Assembly (NCBI GenBank): GCA_965206145.1
Contig: CBDBIK010000002.1
Coordinates: forward strand, 186,001-250,000
Source: CBDBIK01 sp965206145
Lineage (GTDB): Bacteria; Pseudomonadota; Alphaproteobacteria; TMED109
DNA length: 64,000 bases
Reading direction: 5' to 3'
How positions within the stretch are numbered: position 1 is the stretch's first letter; each line of letters starts with the position of its first letter. Shown one piece after another: positions 1 to 8,544 of the stretch. Under the pieces are notes generated by a model that was given only the letters and a program-made list of their open reading frames with translations, had not been told where the DNA came from and made no database searches. The position numbers and the translations under genes were made by a program.

Positions 1-1
1 T

Positions 2-802
2 CCCAATGTTCTCGTGGAGGATCGTGCGTTGCAGTTTTCCGATGGCATCTACGAGGTGATTGCTGTTGTTAAAGGCCGCATCCTTGATCTGGATCGCCAT
101 CTCCGGCGGCTTGCGATCTCACTGGAGGGACTAGACATTCCATTCCCGATGTCGAATCCCTCTCTGAGCGCGGTGATCGGGGAAACGGTGCGCCAGAATC
201 GAATCCGGGACGGCTTGGCCTACATCCAGGTGACCCGGGGCAGTGCTCGTCGGAACCACGTTCCATCGGAAACCACCTCTCCCAGCCTGATCGTTACCGC
301 TCGGCCCGCCCGGTTCCCCGCCCCGGAGCTTGCAAAAGGCGTTGCTGTGATCACGGCTCCCGATCTTCGATGGGGGCGGTGTGACCTCAAGACGACATCC
401 CTGCTTGCCAACGTTCTTGCGAAACGCGAGGCGGTGAAAAAGGGGGCCTTTGAATGTTGGATGGTGAATGCAAATGGATTCATCACCGAAGGAGGGTCGT
501 CGAACGCTTGGATCGTGAACGGTAGCTGCATCCAAACGCACCCGCTTGGCACCGCCGTGCTTGCCGGCATCACGCGAGAGGTGGTGATTGAAATGGCGAG
601 AGTCAGGGAGGTCATGGTCGAAGAGAAAGCCTTCACCGTTGACGAGGCACGGTCCGCGGACGAGGCGTTCCTCACCAGTACGTCGTCATTTGTGGTTCCG
701 GTTCACACCATCGATGGCAAACAGGTAGGTGATGGAAATCCCGGCACGATTACGCGCCGGATTGCCAAAAGTTATCTAAGGCGGGTGAGGGAAGGGGTCT
801 GA
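2..802 (+). CDS. dat: D-amino-acid transaminase (class IV PLP aminotransferase), 5' end outside window
   Basis: Class IV PLP-dependent aminotransferase, most likely D-alanine/D-amino-acid transaminase, which interconverts D-amino acids and 2-oxo acids in the cytoplasm and supplies D-Glu for cell wall. The reading frame is already open at base 2 (residues PNVL precede the first GTG at 14), so the true start lies left of the window. Seen: the EDRALQFSDGIYEVI opening typical of the family, the PLP-lysine motif LKTTSLLANVL, and the cofactor-binding stretch ITEGGSSNAWIV. A branched-chain aminotransferase is the main alternative, but the opening motif favours Dat. It converges with the DUF1501 gene, with only 6 bp between them. 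In many alphaproteobacteria dat lies directly before hfq; here hfq is about 62 kb away. Confidence 0.85.
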   Translation, partial: PNVLVEDRALQFSDGIYEVIAVVKGRILDLDRHLRRLAISLEGLDIPFPMSNPSLSAVIGETVRQNRIRDGLAYIQVTRGSARRNHVPSETTSPSLIVTARPARFPAPELAKGVAVITAPDLRWGRCDLKTTSLLANVLAKREAVKKGAFECWMVNANGFITEGGSSNAWIVNGSCIQTHPLGTAVLAGITREVVIEMARVREVMVEEKAFTVDEARSADEAFLTSTSSFVVPVHTIDGKQVGDGNPGTITRRIAKSYLRRVREGV

Positions 803-808
803 ACTCCT

Positions 809-2062
809 TCAGGTGCTCCGGATCGCCGGGATTGGGTCGAAGCTTCCACCCAGGACTTTGACGGGGTCAGCCCCCATCCAGTCACCGATGACACTTGCGT
901 ACACCCTTCGGAAGTCGGTTGTGTGAATCAGGTTTCCATCGTCAAGATCAACGAGGCTTGGCGGAGTTCCATGGAAACCTCCCCGTGCTTTGTTTCCGGC
1001 TATGAACATCGGTGTTGCGCTTCCATGATCGGTGCCTAGGGAAATGTTTTCCGGCACGCGACGCCCAAACTCGGTGAAGACAAGCGTCATGACGTCGTCA
1101 GCACGACCGATCCGTTCCACGTCCTGGACGAAACCGTTGATTGCGTCGGTGGTGTAGGCAAGGAGGCGTGCATGAACGTCGGGCTGGTGGACATGGGTGT
1201 CGAAAGCGTTGCCCCGGTAGGAGACGTAATAGAAACGCGAGGGCATGCGTGCATCAATCAAGGCAGCAACCTTCTTTAGGTCCTGCGCGAGACCGATCGG
1301 AATCCCGTAGTCGATATCAGTCTGGTAGTCGTTCCATGCGTCCCGGACGAGCTTTGCCGAAGTGCGGGCATCGCCTGCACTGCGACTGAGAAACGCAAGG
1401 TTCCCCTCGGTAGCCGCCGGATCTCCCACGAGTTGGTCGAACACCGGTTGTTGTTCGTAAACGCCCTCGCGGTAGAAGGTTTCGGGATTGTCGAAAACGA
1501 GCGCTGGATGGACGGGGTTGCGGACCGCCTGCGAGGGGCGTTCGTCGATGTTGACGATGTGGTCTCTGAGCGGGTTGGCATTCAGGTCGGCGGCAGTGCG
1601 GCCCACCCACCCGGATGCCACGCCACTGTTGGGTGCGGCCGAATGCCAGAAACTCATGGAAATGAAGTGGGAGAAACTCGGTTGTTCGTATCCGCAACCT
1701 TGAATCACCGCCAGTTTGCCAGCGTCGTACAACTCGGCAAATCCTTTGCAGGAGGAATGAAAGCCGAAGTGGTCATCGATTTTGCGAACCTTGGAAGCCG
1801 GGATACCGATATTTGGGCGTGCTTGGTAGTAAGCATCATCGCCGTAAGGAACGACCGTGTTGAGACCGTCGTTGCCACCTGAGAGTTCAACGACAATGAG
1901 GATCTTTCCTTCGCGGTCGAGCGCCTCACGGTCCTTCGTGTCGTGGCCATCGTCGGCAGCGGCAAGTGCCGAATGGAAGACGGAAGGTGCGACGACAGCA
2001 CTTGCACCCGCTGTGGAAAGCAGTTGACGTCGGGAGGGGCGAGGAGCGGAAAAGGAGGTCAT
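809..2062 (-). CDS. DUF1501 family exported protein with Tat-like signal
   Basis: DUF1501 protein of 417 aa, related to the sulfatase/alkaline-phosphatase fold and of unproven function. It begins with a twin-arginine type leader (SRRQLL followed by a small hydrophobic Ala/Ser-rich stretch ending ALAAADD), implying export in folded form. The ELSGGNDGLNTVVPY motif near residue 60 and the FTEFGRRVPEN and GTDHGSATPMF motifs near the C-terminus are DUF1501 hallmarks; the last resembles metal-binding sites of alkaline-phosphatase relatives. The start at 2062 forms an ATGA overlap with the stop of the upstream DUF1800 gene; an upstream in-frame start at 2128 would lie deep inside that gene and spoil the signal peptide. 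DUF1800 and DUF1501 genes are commonly paired, so the products probably act together outside the cytoplasm. Confidence 0.85.
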   Translation of the reverse strand: MTSFSAPRPSRRQLLSTAGASAVVAPSVFHSALAAADDGHDTKDREALDREGKILIVVELSGGNDGLNTVVPYGDDAYYQARPNIGIPASKVRKIDDHFGFHSSCKGFAELYDAGKLAVIQGCGYEQPSFSHFISMSFWHSAAPNSGVASGWVGRTAADLNANPLRDHIVNIDERPSQAVRNPVHPALVFDNPETFYREGVYEQQPVFDQLVGDPAATEGNLAFLSRSAGDARTSAKLVRDAWNDYQTDIDYGIPIGLAQDLKKVAALIDARMPSRFYYVSYRGNAFDTHVHQPDVHARLLAYTTDAINGFVQDVERIGRADDVMTLVFTEFGRRVPENISLGTDHGSATPMFIAGNKARGGFHGTPPSLVDLDDGNLIHTTDFRRVYASVIGDWMGADPVKVLGGSFDPIPAIRST

Positions 2063-3864
2063 GACAATTGGTACTCCGGGGTGCTCAGCACAAGATGCAA
2101 AAGGAGGCGGAGCGGATCTTCGATCCAAGACCTCGCTTCTTCGATGGTAGCCCCCGCCATCTGCTCTTCAAGAAAACGAACGAGTGCCTCATGGTCTTCG
2201 TCGTTGAGAGAGCGACGCAACATGCGTTGGCAGAGCGAATCGACGATCTCGGCGGGAGTTTCTAACCCTTCCACCAGGGCGAACATGTCGACCTCAGCCG
2301 AATGTGAAGGCGCAGGCTTGACGGCACGCATCGCCGCCGAATGGCCATACCAGGAGGCATAACGGGTGTTGTAGGCCTCATCGGATGCTGCCATTTCCAT
2401 GGCCATCGATTCACCCTCGATGGTGGCCTGGGTGATCTCGGCACCAGCGGAGATCTTCTTCCCCACCTGAACGAGCGTGTTTGAAAAAAGCGGATCCGGC
2501 GTGCGGAAAGCATACATGTCGGGGAACAGGAGGTTGCGCCCGAAATTCCCCCGGTCGAGAAGTGTCGCCGAGGTGATCCAGGCGCGGCCCCCCGCCCAGC
2601 CAGCGACGTTCGGCGGCTCGAACAGGCGCTGTCCGAGGCTTTCTGTAGCCACGTGGAAGTCAGGGACTCCCGGCATCTTTGCAAGCTCCAGCTTTCGGTA
2701 GGTGCCGACCACGAGTTGGACGGGGCTCTTGATCTGGCTTGCAACCGCGCCGGGCGCGTAAAAGTCGTGCGATAAGAAAATTGTCCGCAGCAGTTCCGCG
2801 GTGTTGTAGTCGCTTGCCCGATAGATGGCGGCAAGGGCATCAAGTGTCTCGGGTGCAGGATCCCCACGGACAAAGTAGCGGTAAATCTTTGCGGTGATGA
2901 AACGTGCCGTCGCGGGATGATCGAGGATAATGTCGATGATGTCGTAGCCGTCGAAGTTTCCGGTCTTTCCTAAAAAGGTCTTCGGGTCGGTGTCGTGTCG
3001 ATCTTCGTTAACGACGAAAGAAAGCTCGTCATGAGTCCAGCCCGTGAATGCGCGAGCGGCTTCCCGGATGTCGGTCTCGTCGTACGGGCCGGGACCGAGG
3101 GTGAAGAGTTCGAGGATTTCGCGTGAGAAGTTCTCATTCGGGTTGCCTTTCACGTTCTGGCCGGCATCCAGGTAGACGAGCATGGCTGGATCCGTGGCAA
3201 TCCCCCTGAGTAGGTCGCGGAGCGGGGCCTTCCCTTTGGCGTGAAAAAGTTGGAGTTGGTTCAGCATTTTTCGGTAGTCGCGAACCTTGACATTGCCGGT
3301 CGCGAAATGCCCGTGCCAGAAGAGGGAGATCTTCTCTTGCAAGGGGCGCTCGGTGTGCACCATTCTTTCGCCCCACCAGTGCGAAACCCTTCGGATCTCG
3401 AGCCGGTCGGCGTTAAGGATGTAAAAGAAGGCGTTGACAACGGGCTGCAGGGGACGTGAACCACCAGGTTTTACGCGCACTCCAAGGGCTTCGCCGTTCT
3501 CACGTGCGTCCCGAACCGCCTGTGCTCGGCTACGGGGTACTTCCTTCATGCCGGGATGAAAAATTTTGGAGTGATCGAACTTAGGCAGATGTCCGTTCGG
3601 GGTTCTTTCCCAGTCGACAAAATGTGAGACGGCCTCTTCGGGGGACATGGCTACAAGTTCAGCCACCTCTCCAGGTGCTCCGCCGAAACCGGCTCTTTCG
3701 AGAAGGTGTTCGGCCCGTTCGAGAGTCCATTCCTCCGCTCTCAGCGGGGCAAGATCACCGGTCCAAGATTCGGGCCCTGCACCGTCGTCGGCAAGAGCGT
3801 GTCCGGCCGACAAAAACATGGCTGAAGCGAGCACGGTTGCGCGGATAAGGAGTGGCGTGTGCAT
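2059..3864 (-). CDS. DUF1800 family exported protein
   Basis: DUF1800 protein of 601 aa, the standard partner of DUF1501. The N-terminus (MHTPLLIRATVLASAMFLSA, then GHALA) is a clear Sec-type signal peptide. Family features seen include the AEHLLERAGFGG segment near residue 50, the HWWGERMVHTERPLQEKISLFWHGHF region near residues 160-190, NENFSREILELFTLG and ARAFTGWT in the middle, and PPNVAGWAGGRAWI in the C-terminal half. These regions are rich in conserved Trp and His, but no catalytic activity is established for the family. The ATG at 3864 has GGGAGAG about 5 nt upstream and a possible extended -10 promoter just before it. First gene of a two-gene operon with DUF1501. Confidence 0.85.
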   Translation of the reverse strand: MHTPLLIRATVLASAMFLSAGHALADDGAGPESWTGDLAPLRAEEWTLERAEHLLERAGFGGAPGEVAELVAMSPEEAVSHFVDWERTPNGHLPKFDHSKIFHPGMKEVPRSRAQAVRDARENGEALGVRVKPGGSRPLQPVVNAFFYILNADRLEIRRVSHWWGERMVHTERPLQEKISLFWHGHFATGNVKVRDYRKMLNQLQLFHAKGKAPLRDLLRGIATDPAMLVYLDAGQNVKGNPNENFSREILELFTLGPGPYDETDIREAARAFTGWTHDELSFVVNEDRHDTDPKTFLGKTGNFDGYDIIDIILDHPATARFITAKIYRYFVRGDPAPETLDALAAIYRASDYNTAELLRTIFLSHDFYAPGAVASQIKSPVQLVVGTYRKLELAKMPGVPDFHVATESLGQRLFEPPNVAGWAGGRAWITSATLLDRGNFGRNLLFPDMYAFRTPDPLFSNTLVQVGKKISAGAEITQATIEGESMAMEMAASDEAYNTRYASWYGHSAAMRAVKPAPSHSAEVDMFALVEGLETPAEIVDSLCQRMLRRSLNDEDHEALVRFLEEQMAGATIEEARSWIEDPLRLLLHLVLSTPEYQLS

Positions 3865-3881
3865 GAAACTCTCCCTTGGCG

Positions 3882-3890
3882 ATTATACCA
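3882..3890 (-). promoter_or_regulatory. Possible extended -10 promoter for DUF1800-DUF1501
   Basis: Read on the minus strand, TGGTATAAT occurs about 18 bases upstream of the DUF1800 start codon: a perfect TATAAT preceded by the TGN of an extended -10. No good -35 is visible. The predicted leader would be only about 11 nt. A tandem GGGACGTA repeat lies upstream at 3924-3939. Confidence 0.4.
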
Positions 3891-3928
3891 AATTTCTCGT
3901 GTTTATGCTTTCTCGGTGCTTTACGTCC

Positions 3929-4753
3929 CTACGTCCCTTCTTTAATGCTTTTTTCCTGCGGGCGGATGTGCAGAATGAAAGCCCCAGTGCGGAGTCGCGT
4001 CTGGAATTTCACTGGCAGGCGGAGGAGATTATCCTCGTTTTCAAGGAACCAGACATCGCCTGTGAATGGGGTCTTGCGCATGTCCTTTTCGGAATAACCT
4101 GCGATACGTTTGAAAACGAAAGAGCAGTGCCTAGTGAGGCCTCCGAAAGGGTTCCGGCGGGAAGGTTCCAAGGTTACCAGCCCCCTGTCGATCACGATCA
4201 TGTCGTTTCGGCGTTTCCCGTCGAAAATGGGAATGGCGAGGTTGCAGGTTCCTCCACGGGCGATCGCAAGTCCGACCGCAAGGATCGCACTGGCGGGATC
4301 GATGGCACCTCGCCGCATCTCGATGGGAAGGGGAGAGGAAGTTTCCTCGTTCTTGCCTTTGCTCTCGGTTTGGGCAACGGGCACACCGTCTGTGAACTGA
4401 ATGACGCGAATGTTCGTCTTTTCTAGGCGGAATCGCTTCGACCGGTAGATCGAGGGGGTTAGACCCACGGAGGTTTCCGCAGTGGTGCGTCCTTCCGCTT
4501 CTAGCTCATATCTCCAGCGGAGAAGCAGTTTTGCGAGTCCTGCCCCTTTGGCGGAAAAACGCATGCGGTAGGCATCCCCTTCGAGTTCGATGCTGCCAGT
4601 TGCATCCCCGACATGGAATCCGCCCGCATAACCGGATGCCTCAATGTCTCGCGCTAAGTATTCAGCCGCCGCTACGGGCCAGGAGGCAAGGGCGAGCACA
4701 AGACCAAGAAACGCAGCACGCCTGCCTTGCGTGGAGGGATAGGACAGATTCAT
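3929..4753 (-). CDS. DUF3108 family periplasmic protein
   Basis: 274-aa protein with a signal peptide (hydrophobic stretch about residues 13-30, cleavage after PVAAA) and a beta-rich body typical of DUF3108, a family of unknown function. The features supporting the call are the early segment YAGGFHVGDATGSIELEGD, a YELEAEGRT strand, and a mid-region DPASAILAVG followed by CNLAIPIFDGKRR, which is the most conserved DUF3108 motif. The start codon overlaps the yejF stop by 4 bp, so it is probably translated from the same transcript as yejBEF; a link to peptide uptake is only suggested by position. Confidence 0.75.
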   Translation of the reverse strand: MNLSYPSTQGRRAAFLGLVLALASWPVAAAEYLARDIEASGYAGGFHVGDATGSIELEGDAYRMRFSAKGAGLAKLLLRWRYELEAEGRTTAETSVGLTPSIYRSKRFRLEKTNIRVIQFTDGVPVAQTESKGKNEETSSPLPIEMRRGAIDPASAILAVGLAIARGGTCNLAIPIFDGKRRNDMIVIDRGLVTLEPSRRNPFGGLTRHCSFVFKRIAGYSEKDMRKTPFTGDVWFLENEDNLLRLPVKFQTRLRTGAFILHIRPQEKSIKEGT

Positions 4754-6441
4754 AGCCCGTCCGGGATTTTAGGTTGCGTCGGTTCGCCGTTTGTCGTCTT
4801 GGCTCCAAAGGCGGCTCGGAGTAGGGCGCGAGTGTAGTCCGTCTGGGGCGTTTCGAGGATTCTGTCCGCCGGTCCGTGCTCAACTACTATGCCTTTGCGC
4901 ATGACCAAAATCTCATCGGCCACCGCACGCACGCACCGAAGATCGTGGCTTATGAAGATGTAGGCGATCCGATGCCGGTCCTGGATATCTGTCAGAAGGT
5001 CAAGGATTTGAGTTTGCACCGAGAGGTCGAGAGAGGAGGTGGGTTCATCAAGGATCATCACGCGCGGCTCTAGGGAGAGTGCTCGGGCAAGTGATATTCG
5101 TTGGCGCTGTCCGCCTGAAAACTCGTGTGGGTAGCGATCCATCGCATCAGCTTCGATGCGAACCTCGGCGAGAGTCGCCTCGACTCGTTCGCGTGCTTCG
5201 GATTCACCTTTTGCTAGTCCGTTTAGAAAGAGCCCCTCGGCGACGATCTGGAACACCGAAAGCCTCGGGGAAAGGGAGCCATAAGGATCCTGGAAAACGA
5301 ACTGCATCTGTCGCCGCAGGGGGCGCATCGCCTTCCATCCAAGGCTGTCGATGGTCTGTCCGCAAAAGTCGATCTTTCCCTCGCTCGGGATGAGACGTAG
5401 CAAGGCCTGACCGAGCGTGGTCTTGCCACATCCCGATTCGCCGACGAGACCGAGCGTGCGTCCCTCACGCAAGGAAACATCGACCCCGTCGACCGCTTTC
5501 ACGTGACCTACAGTGCGGCGCAACAGCCCACGCCGAATCGGGTAATGAACTCGCAGTTCCCGTGTCTGGAGGACAATCTCGGGATCCTTGGGATCCTTGT
5601 TCTCAGCGTGCACGCGCCGTCCAGGTTCGCTTGCGAGCAGGGTCTTTGTGTACTCGTGTGAAGGCGAGGCGAAGAGCCGCGTTGTTTCTTCCTCCTCGAC
5701 AATTTTTCCTGCCTGCATGACCGAAACTCGGTCGCAGACACTGCGAACGATGGTGAGGTCGTGGGTGATCATCAGCACCGCCATACCTGTCTCACGTTGA
5801 ATTTCTCGCATAAGGGTGAGAATTTCGGCCTGTACGGTCACATCAAGCGCGGTGGTCGGCTCGTCAGCGATCAACAGCAGGGGCCGGTTGGCAAGCGCCA
5901 TTGCGATCATCACGCGTTGGCGTTCCCCTCCCGACAGCTGATGGGGGTACGCATCAAGGCGTTGCTCGGGGTCGCGGATTCCGACGCGCTGTAGCAGTCG
6001 AAGTACCTCGGTGCGAACTTCCTCGCCTCGCATGCCTTGGTGGAGAGCGAGCGTTTCTCCAATTTGACGCGATACTCTGTGAAGCGGATTGAGCGAGGTC
6101 ATCGGCTCCTGGAAGATCATGGAAATTTTATTTCCCCGGACCTTTCTGAGCGAGTCCTCGTCGACACCAAGAATTTCGTTCCCCTCGAAACGGATCGACC
6201 CCGAAGGGTGTGATGCGCGTGGGTAGGGGAGGAGTCCCAACACCGACAGGGCGGTAACCGACTTTCCTGATCCGGATTCGCCGACGAGTGCATGGGTGGT
6301 GCCCTTGCTGATTTTGAGATCGATGCCTCGAACCGCATCCACTGCTTTGCCTTCGGCCTGGAAGCGGATCGCGAGATCTCGAATTACAAGAAGCGACACG
6401 TCGTTGTTCTCAGCGGAAGATTTTGCGGGGATCACAGGCAT
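4750..6441 (-). CDS. yejF: Peptide/microcin C ABC importer, double ATP-binding protein YejF
   Basis: 563-aa protein with two fused ABC ATPase domains, powering import of oligopeptides (YejABEF is also the microcin C uptake system in enterobacteria). Domain 1 has Walker A GESGSGKS near residue 55, signature LSGGERQRV and Walker B LLIADEPTTALD. Domain 2 has GESGCGKTTLGQALLRL, signature FSGGQRQRISLA and VMILDEPTSSLD. Both C-terminal extensions resemble the oligopeptide-transporter ATPase type. The gene overlaps the end of yejE by about 32 bp if the ATG at 6441 is used; an internal GTG at 6399 is an alternative start. It overlaps the DUF3108 start by 4 bp. Confidence 0.9.
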   Translation of the reverse strand: MPVIPAKSSAENNDVSLLVIRDLAIRFQAEGKAVDAVRGIDLKISKGTTHALVGESGSGKSVTALSVLGLLPYPRASHPSGSIRFEGNEILGVDEDSLRKVRGNKISMIFQEPMTSLNPLHRVSRQIGETLALHQGMRGEEVRTEVLRLLQRVGIRDPEQRLDAYPHQLSGGERQRVMIAMALANRPLLLIADEPTTALDVTVQAEILTLMREIQRETGMAVLMITHDLTIVRSVCDRVSVMQAGKIVEEEETTRLFASPSHEYTKTLLASEPGRRVHAENKDPKDPEIVLQTRELRVHYPIRRGLLRRTVGHVKAVDGVDVSLREGRTLGLVGESGCGKTTLGQALLRLIPSEGKIDFCGQTIDSLGWKAMRPLRRQMQFVFQDPYGSLSPRLSVFQIVAEGLFLNGLAKGESEARERVEATLAEVRIEADAMDRYPHEFSGGQRQRISLARALSLEPRVMILDEPTSSLDLSVQTQILDLLTDIQDRHRIAYIFISHDLRCVRAVADEILVMRKGIVVEHGPADRILETPQTDYTRALLRAAFGAKTTNGEPTQPKIPDGL

Positions 6442-7444
6442 CTCGTACTGCTTCGCCGATGAAGACGAGGAGAGAAAGCAGGATGGCTAAGGAAAGAAAT
6501 CCCGTGAAGCCAAGCCATGGAGCCTGGAGGTTGTTCTTCCCCTGGTTGAGAAGTTCGCCCAGAGAAGCTGATCCGGGCGGGAGGCCAAAGCCAAGGAAAT
6601 CGAGCGAGGTCAGCACGGTCACGGAGCCTGCGAGCGTGAAAGGAAGAAAGGTGAGGGTGGACACCATGGCATTGGGAAGAACATGGCGAAACATGATTCG
6701 CAGGTTGCCCGCCCCCAGTGCACGTGCAGCCTTTACATACTCGAAGTTCCGCGCCCGCAGTACTTCGGCCCGGACTACGCCCACGAGTCCCATCCAGCTG
6801 AACAACAACAGCAAAACAAGGAGCAGCCAGAAGTTCGGTGTCACCGCGCTCGCCAGGATGATGAGGATGTAAAGCGTGGGCATTCCCGCCCAGATCTCGA
6901 TAAATCGCTGGCCGATGAGATCGGTAAGGCCTCCGAAATATCCCTGGACGAGTCCGACGGAAATCCCCACAGCGGACGAAAGCACCGTGAGTACAACTCC
7001 GAAGAGAACTGAGATTCGTAACCCGTAAATGAGGCGTGCCAGCACGTCCCGGGCTTGGTCATCGGTGCCGAGCCAGTTGTCCGTAGACGGTGGAGAGGGG
7101 GCAGGCACTCCGAGGTCGTAGTTCACCGTGCGGTAGCTGAACGGAATGAGGGGCCAGATCGTCCAGCCGTCCTGTTCGATGAGTTCGCGTACGAACGGAT
7201 CGCGATAGTTGGTCGTCGTTTCGAAGTCCCCACCGAAGACGGTTTCGGGATAGTTGACGAGCACCGGGACGTAGAAGGAGCCCTGGTGGCTTACCATGAG
7301 CGGTCGGTCATTGGCTATGAACTCGGCTGGGAGGGTAAGTCCGAGCAGAGCCAACATCACCCAAGTGGAGATGTAGCCCCGTCGGTTGCGCCGGAAATTG
7401 GCCAACCGACGTGAACCGATATTAGGGCGGGCCGTTTCAGACAT
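6410..7444 (-). CDS. yejE: Peptide ABC importer permease YejE
   Basis: 344-aa inner-membrane permease of the Opp/Dpp type. A first transmembrane helix near residues 24-44 follows an Arg-rich N-terminus (FRRNRRGYIS), then a periplasmic loop containing NYPETVFGGDFETTTNYRDPFV, typical of YejE, and then the usual cluster of helices with the EAA loop (ARALGAGNLRIMFRHVLPN). The start chosen is the ATG at 7444, which overlaps the yejB stop as ATGTCTGA; an upstream start at 7474 would lie inside yejB. Forms the channel with YejB. Confidence 0.9.
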   Translation of the reverse strand: MSETARPNIGSRRLANFRRNRRGYISTWVMLALLGLTLPAEFIANDRPLMVSHQGSFYVPVLVNYPETVFGGDFETTTNYRDPFVRELIEQDGWTIWPLIPFSYRTVNYDLGVPAPSPPSTDNWLGTDDQARDVLARLIYGLRISVLFGVVLTVLSSAVGISVGLVQGYFGGLTDLIGQRFIEIWAGMPTLYILIILASAVTPNFWLLLVLLLLFSWMGLVGVVRAEVLRARNFEYVKAARALGAGNLRIMFRHVLPNAMVSTLTFLPFTLAGSVTVLTSLDFLGFGLPPGSASLGELLNQGKNNLQAPWLGFTGFLSLAILLSLLVFIGEAVRDACDPRKIFR

Positions 7445-8537
7445 TTCGATGTTCGAAGTCGATTCGCGGATCAACGACGGTCATCGCGAAATCGCCGATG
7501 ATTCCCATCACCAAGCCGATCAAAGTGAAGAAATAGAGCGTTGCGAACATCACGGGGTAGTCGCGGTTGAGTGCCGCCTCGAATCCCAGCAACCCGAGGC
7601 CGTCGAGTGAGAAAATCACCTCGGTAAGGAGCGCTCCGGTGAACAGGATGCCGATGAACGCGGCCGGAAAGCCTGCGATGACAATCAACATCGCGTTTCG
7701 AAACACGTGCCTGTACAACACTGCGCGTTTGCCCAGCCCCTTGGCGCGTGCGGTTAGCACGTACTGTTGGTTGATCTGGTCGAGGAAGGAGTTCTTCGTA
7801 AGCAGCGTGAGTCCGGCGAAACCTCCGATCACCATCGAGGCGACCGGAAGTACCAAGTGCCACAAGTAGTCGAGAATTTGCTCGGGCCAGGGCAGATCAT
7901 TCCAGTTGGAGGAGACGATCCCCTGGAGAGGGAACCAGTCGAGAAAGCGCCCGCCTGCGAACAGGATGATCAGCAAGATCGCGAACAGAAATCCCGGAAT
8001 CGCGTTGCCGACCACCACGATGCCGCTGGTCCAGATATCGAACGGGGTGCCGTCCCGCACCGCCTTGGCGACGCCGAGGGGAAGGGAAATCAGGTAGACG
8101 AGAAAGGTGGTCCACAGCCCAAGTGAGATCGAGACCGGGAGTTTGTCGATGACAAGGTCAACGACCCTCCGGTTGCTGAAGAAACTTTCCCCGAAGTCGA
8201 AGACGGCATAACGCCCAACCATCTCGAAGAAACGAACGTGGGCGGGCTTGTCGAATCCGTAGAGGCGCTCGATCCGCTTAATGAGTTCAGGATCAAGACC
8301 TCTTGCGCCTCGGTAGCGTTCGTTCGTGTCAGAAGCGCTGATCGTGCTCGAAGGTGCCTGCTCAGCACCGCCGCCGGAGAAGCGTTCGGTAGCACTGGAG
8401 CCGATCCCTTGGATCTGGGCAATCAGGTTCTCGACTGGCCCTCCGGGAGCAAACTGAATGACGGCGAAGTTGACGACCATGATCCCGAACAGCGTCGGGA
8501 TGACAAGGAAAAGTCTGCGAAGGAGATAGGCACCCAT
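7437..8537 (-). CDS. yejB: Peptide ABC importer permease YejB
   Basis: 366-aa permease, YejB/DppB type. The N-terminus MGAYLLRRLFLVIPTLFGIM leads into the first membrane helix, followed by FAPGGPVENLIAQIQG, which is typical of YejB. The EAA motif region is LTARAKGLGKRAVLYRHVFRNAM. The insertion after the first helix, with a run of Ser/Gly and GARGLDPELIKRIERLYGFDKP, is the YejB signature. A GGAGG sits directly against the ATG, closer than usual, but no other start fits. Lies 7 bp after yejA. Confidence 0.9.
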   Translation of the reverse strand: MGAYLLRRLFLVIPTLFGIMVVNFAVIQFAPGGPVENLIAQIQGIGSSATERFSGGGAEQAPSSTISASDTNERYRGARGLDPELIKRIERLYGFDKPAHVRFFEMVGRYAVFDFGESFFSNRRVVDLVIDKLPVSISLGLWTTFLVYLISLPLGVAKAVRDGTPFDIWTSGIVVVGNAIPGFLFAILLIILFAGGRFLDWFPLQGIVSSNWNDLPWPEQILDYLWHLVLPVASMVIGGFAGLTLLTKNSFLDQINQQYVLTARAKGLGKRAVLYRHVFRNAMLIVIAGFPAAFIGILFTGALLTEVIFSLDGLGLLGFEAALNRDYPVMFATLYFFTLIGLVMGIIGDFAMTVVDPRIDFEHRNV

Positions 8538-8544
8538 CCTCCGT

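Noticed and set aside
3647..4426. A 259-codon plus-strand frame spanning the DUF1800 and DUF3108 genes
   Set aside because: Crosses a promoter and two convincing minus-strand genes with signal peptides; no coding features of its own.
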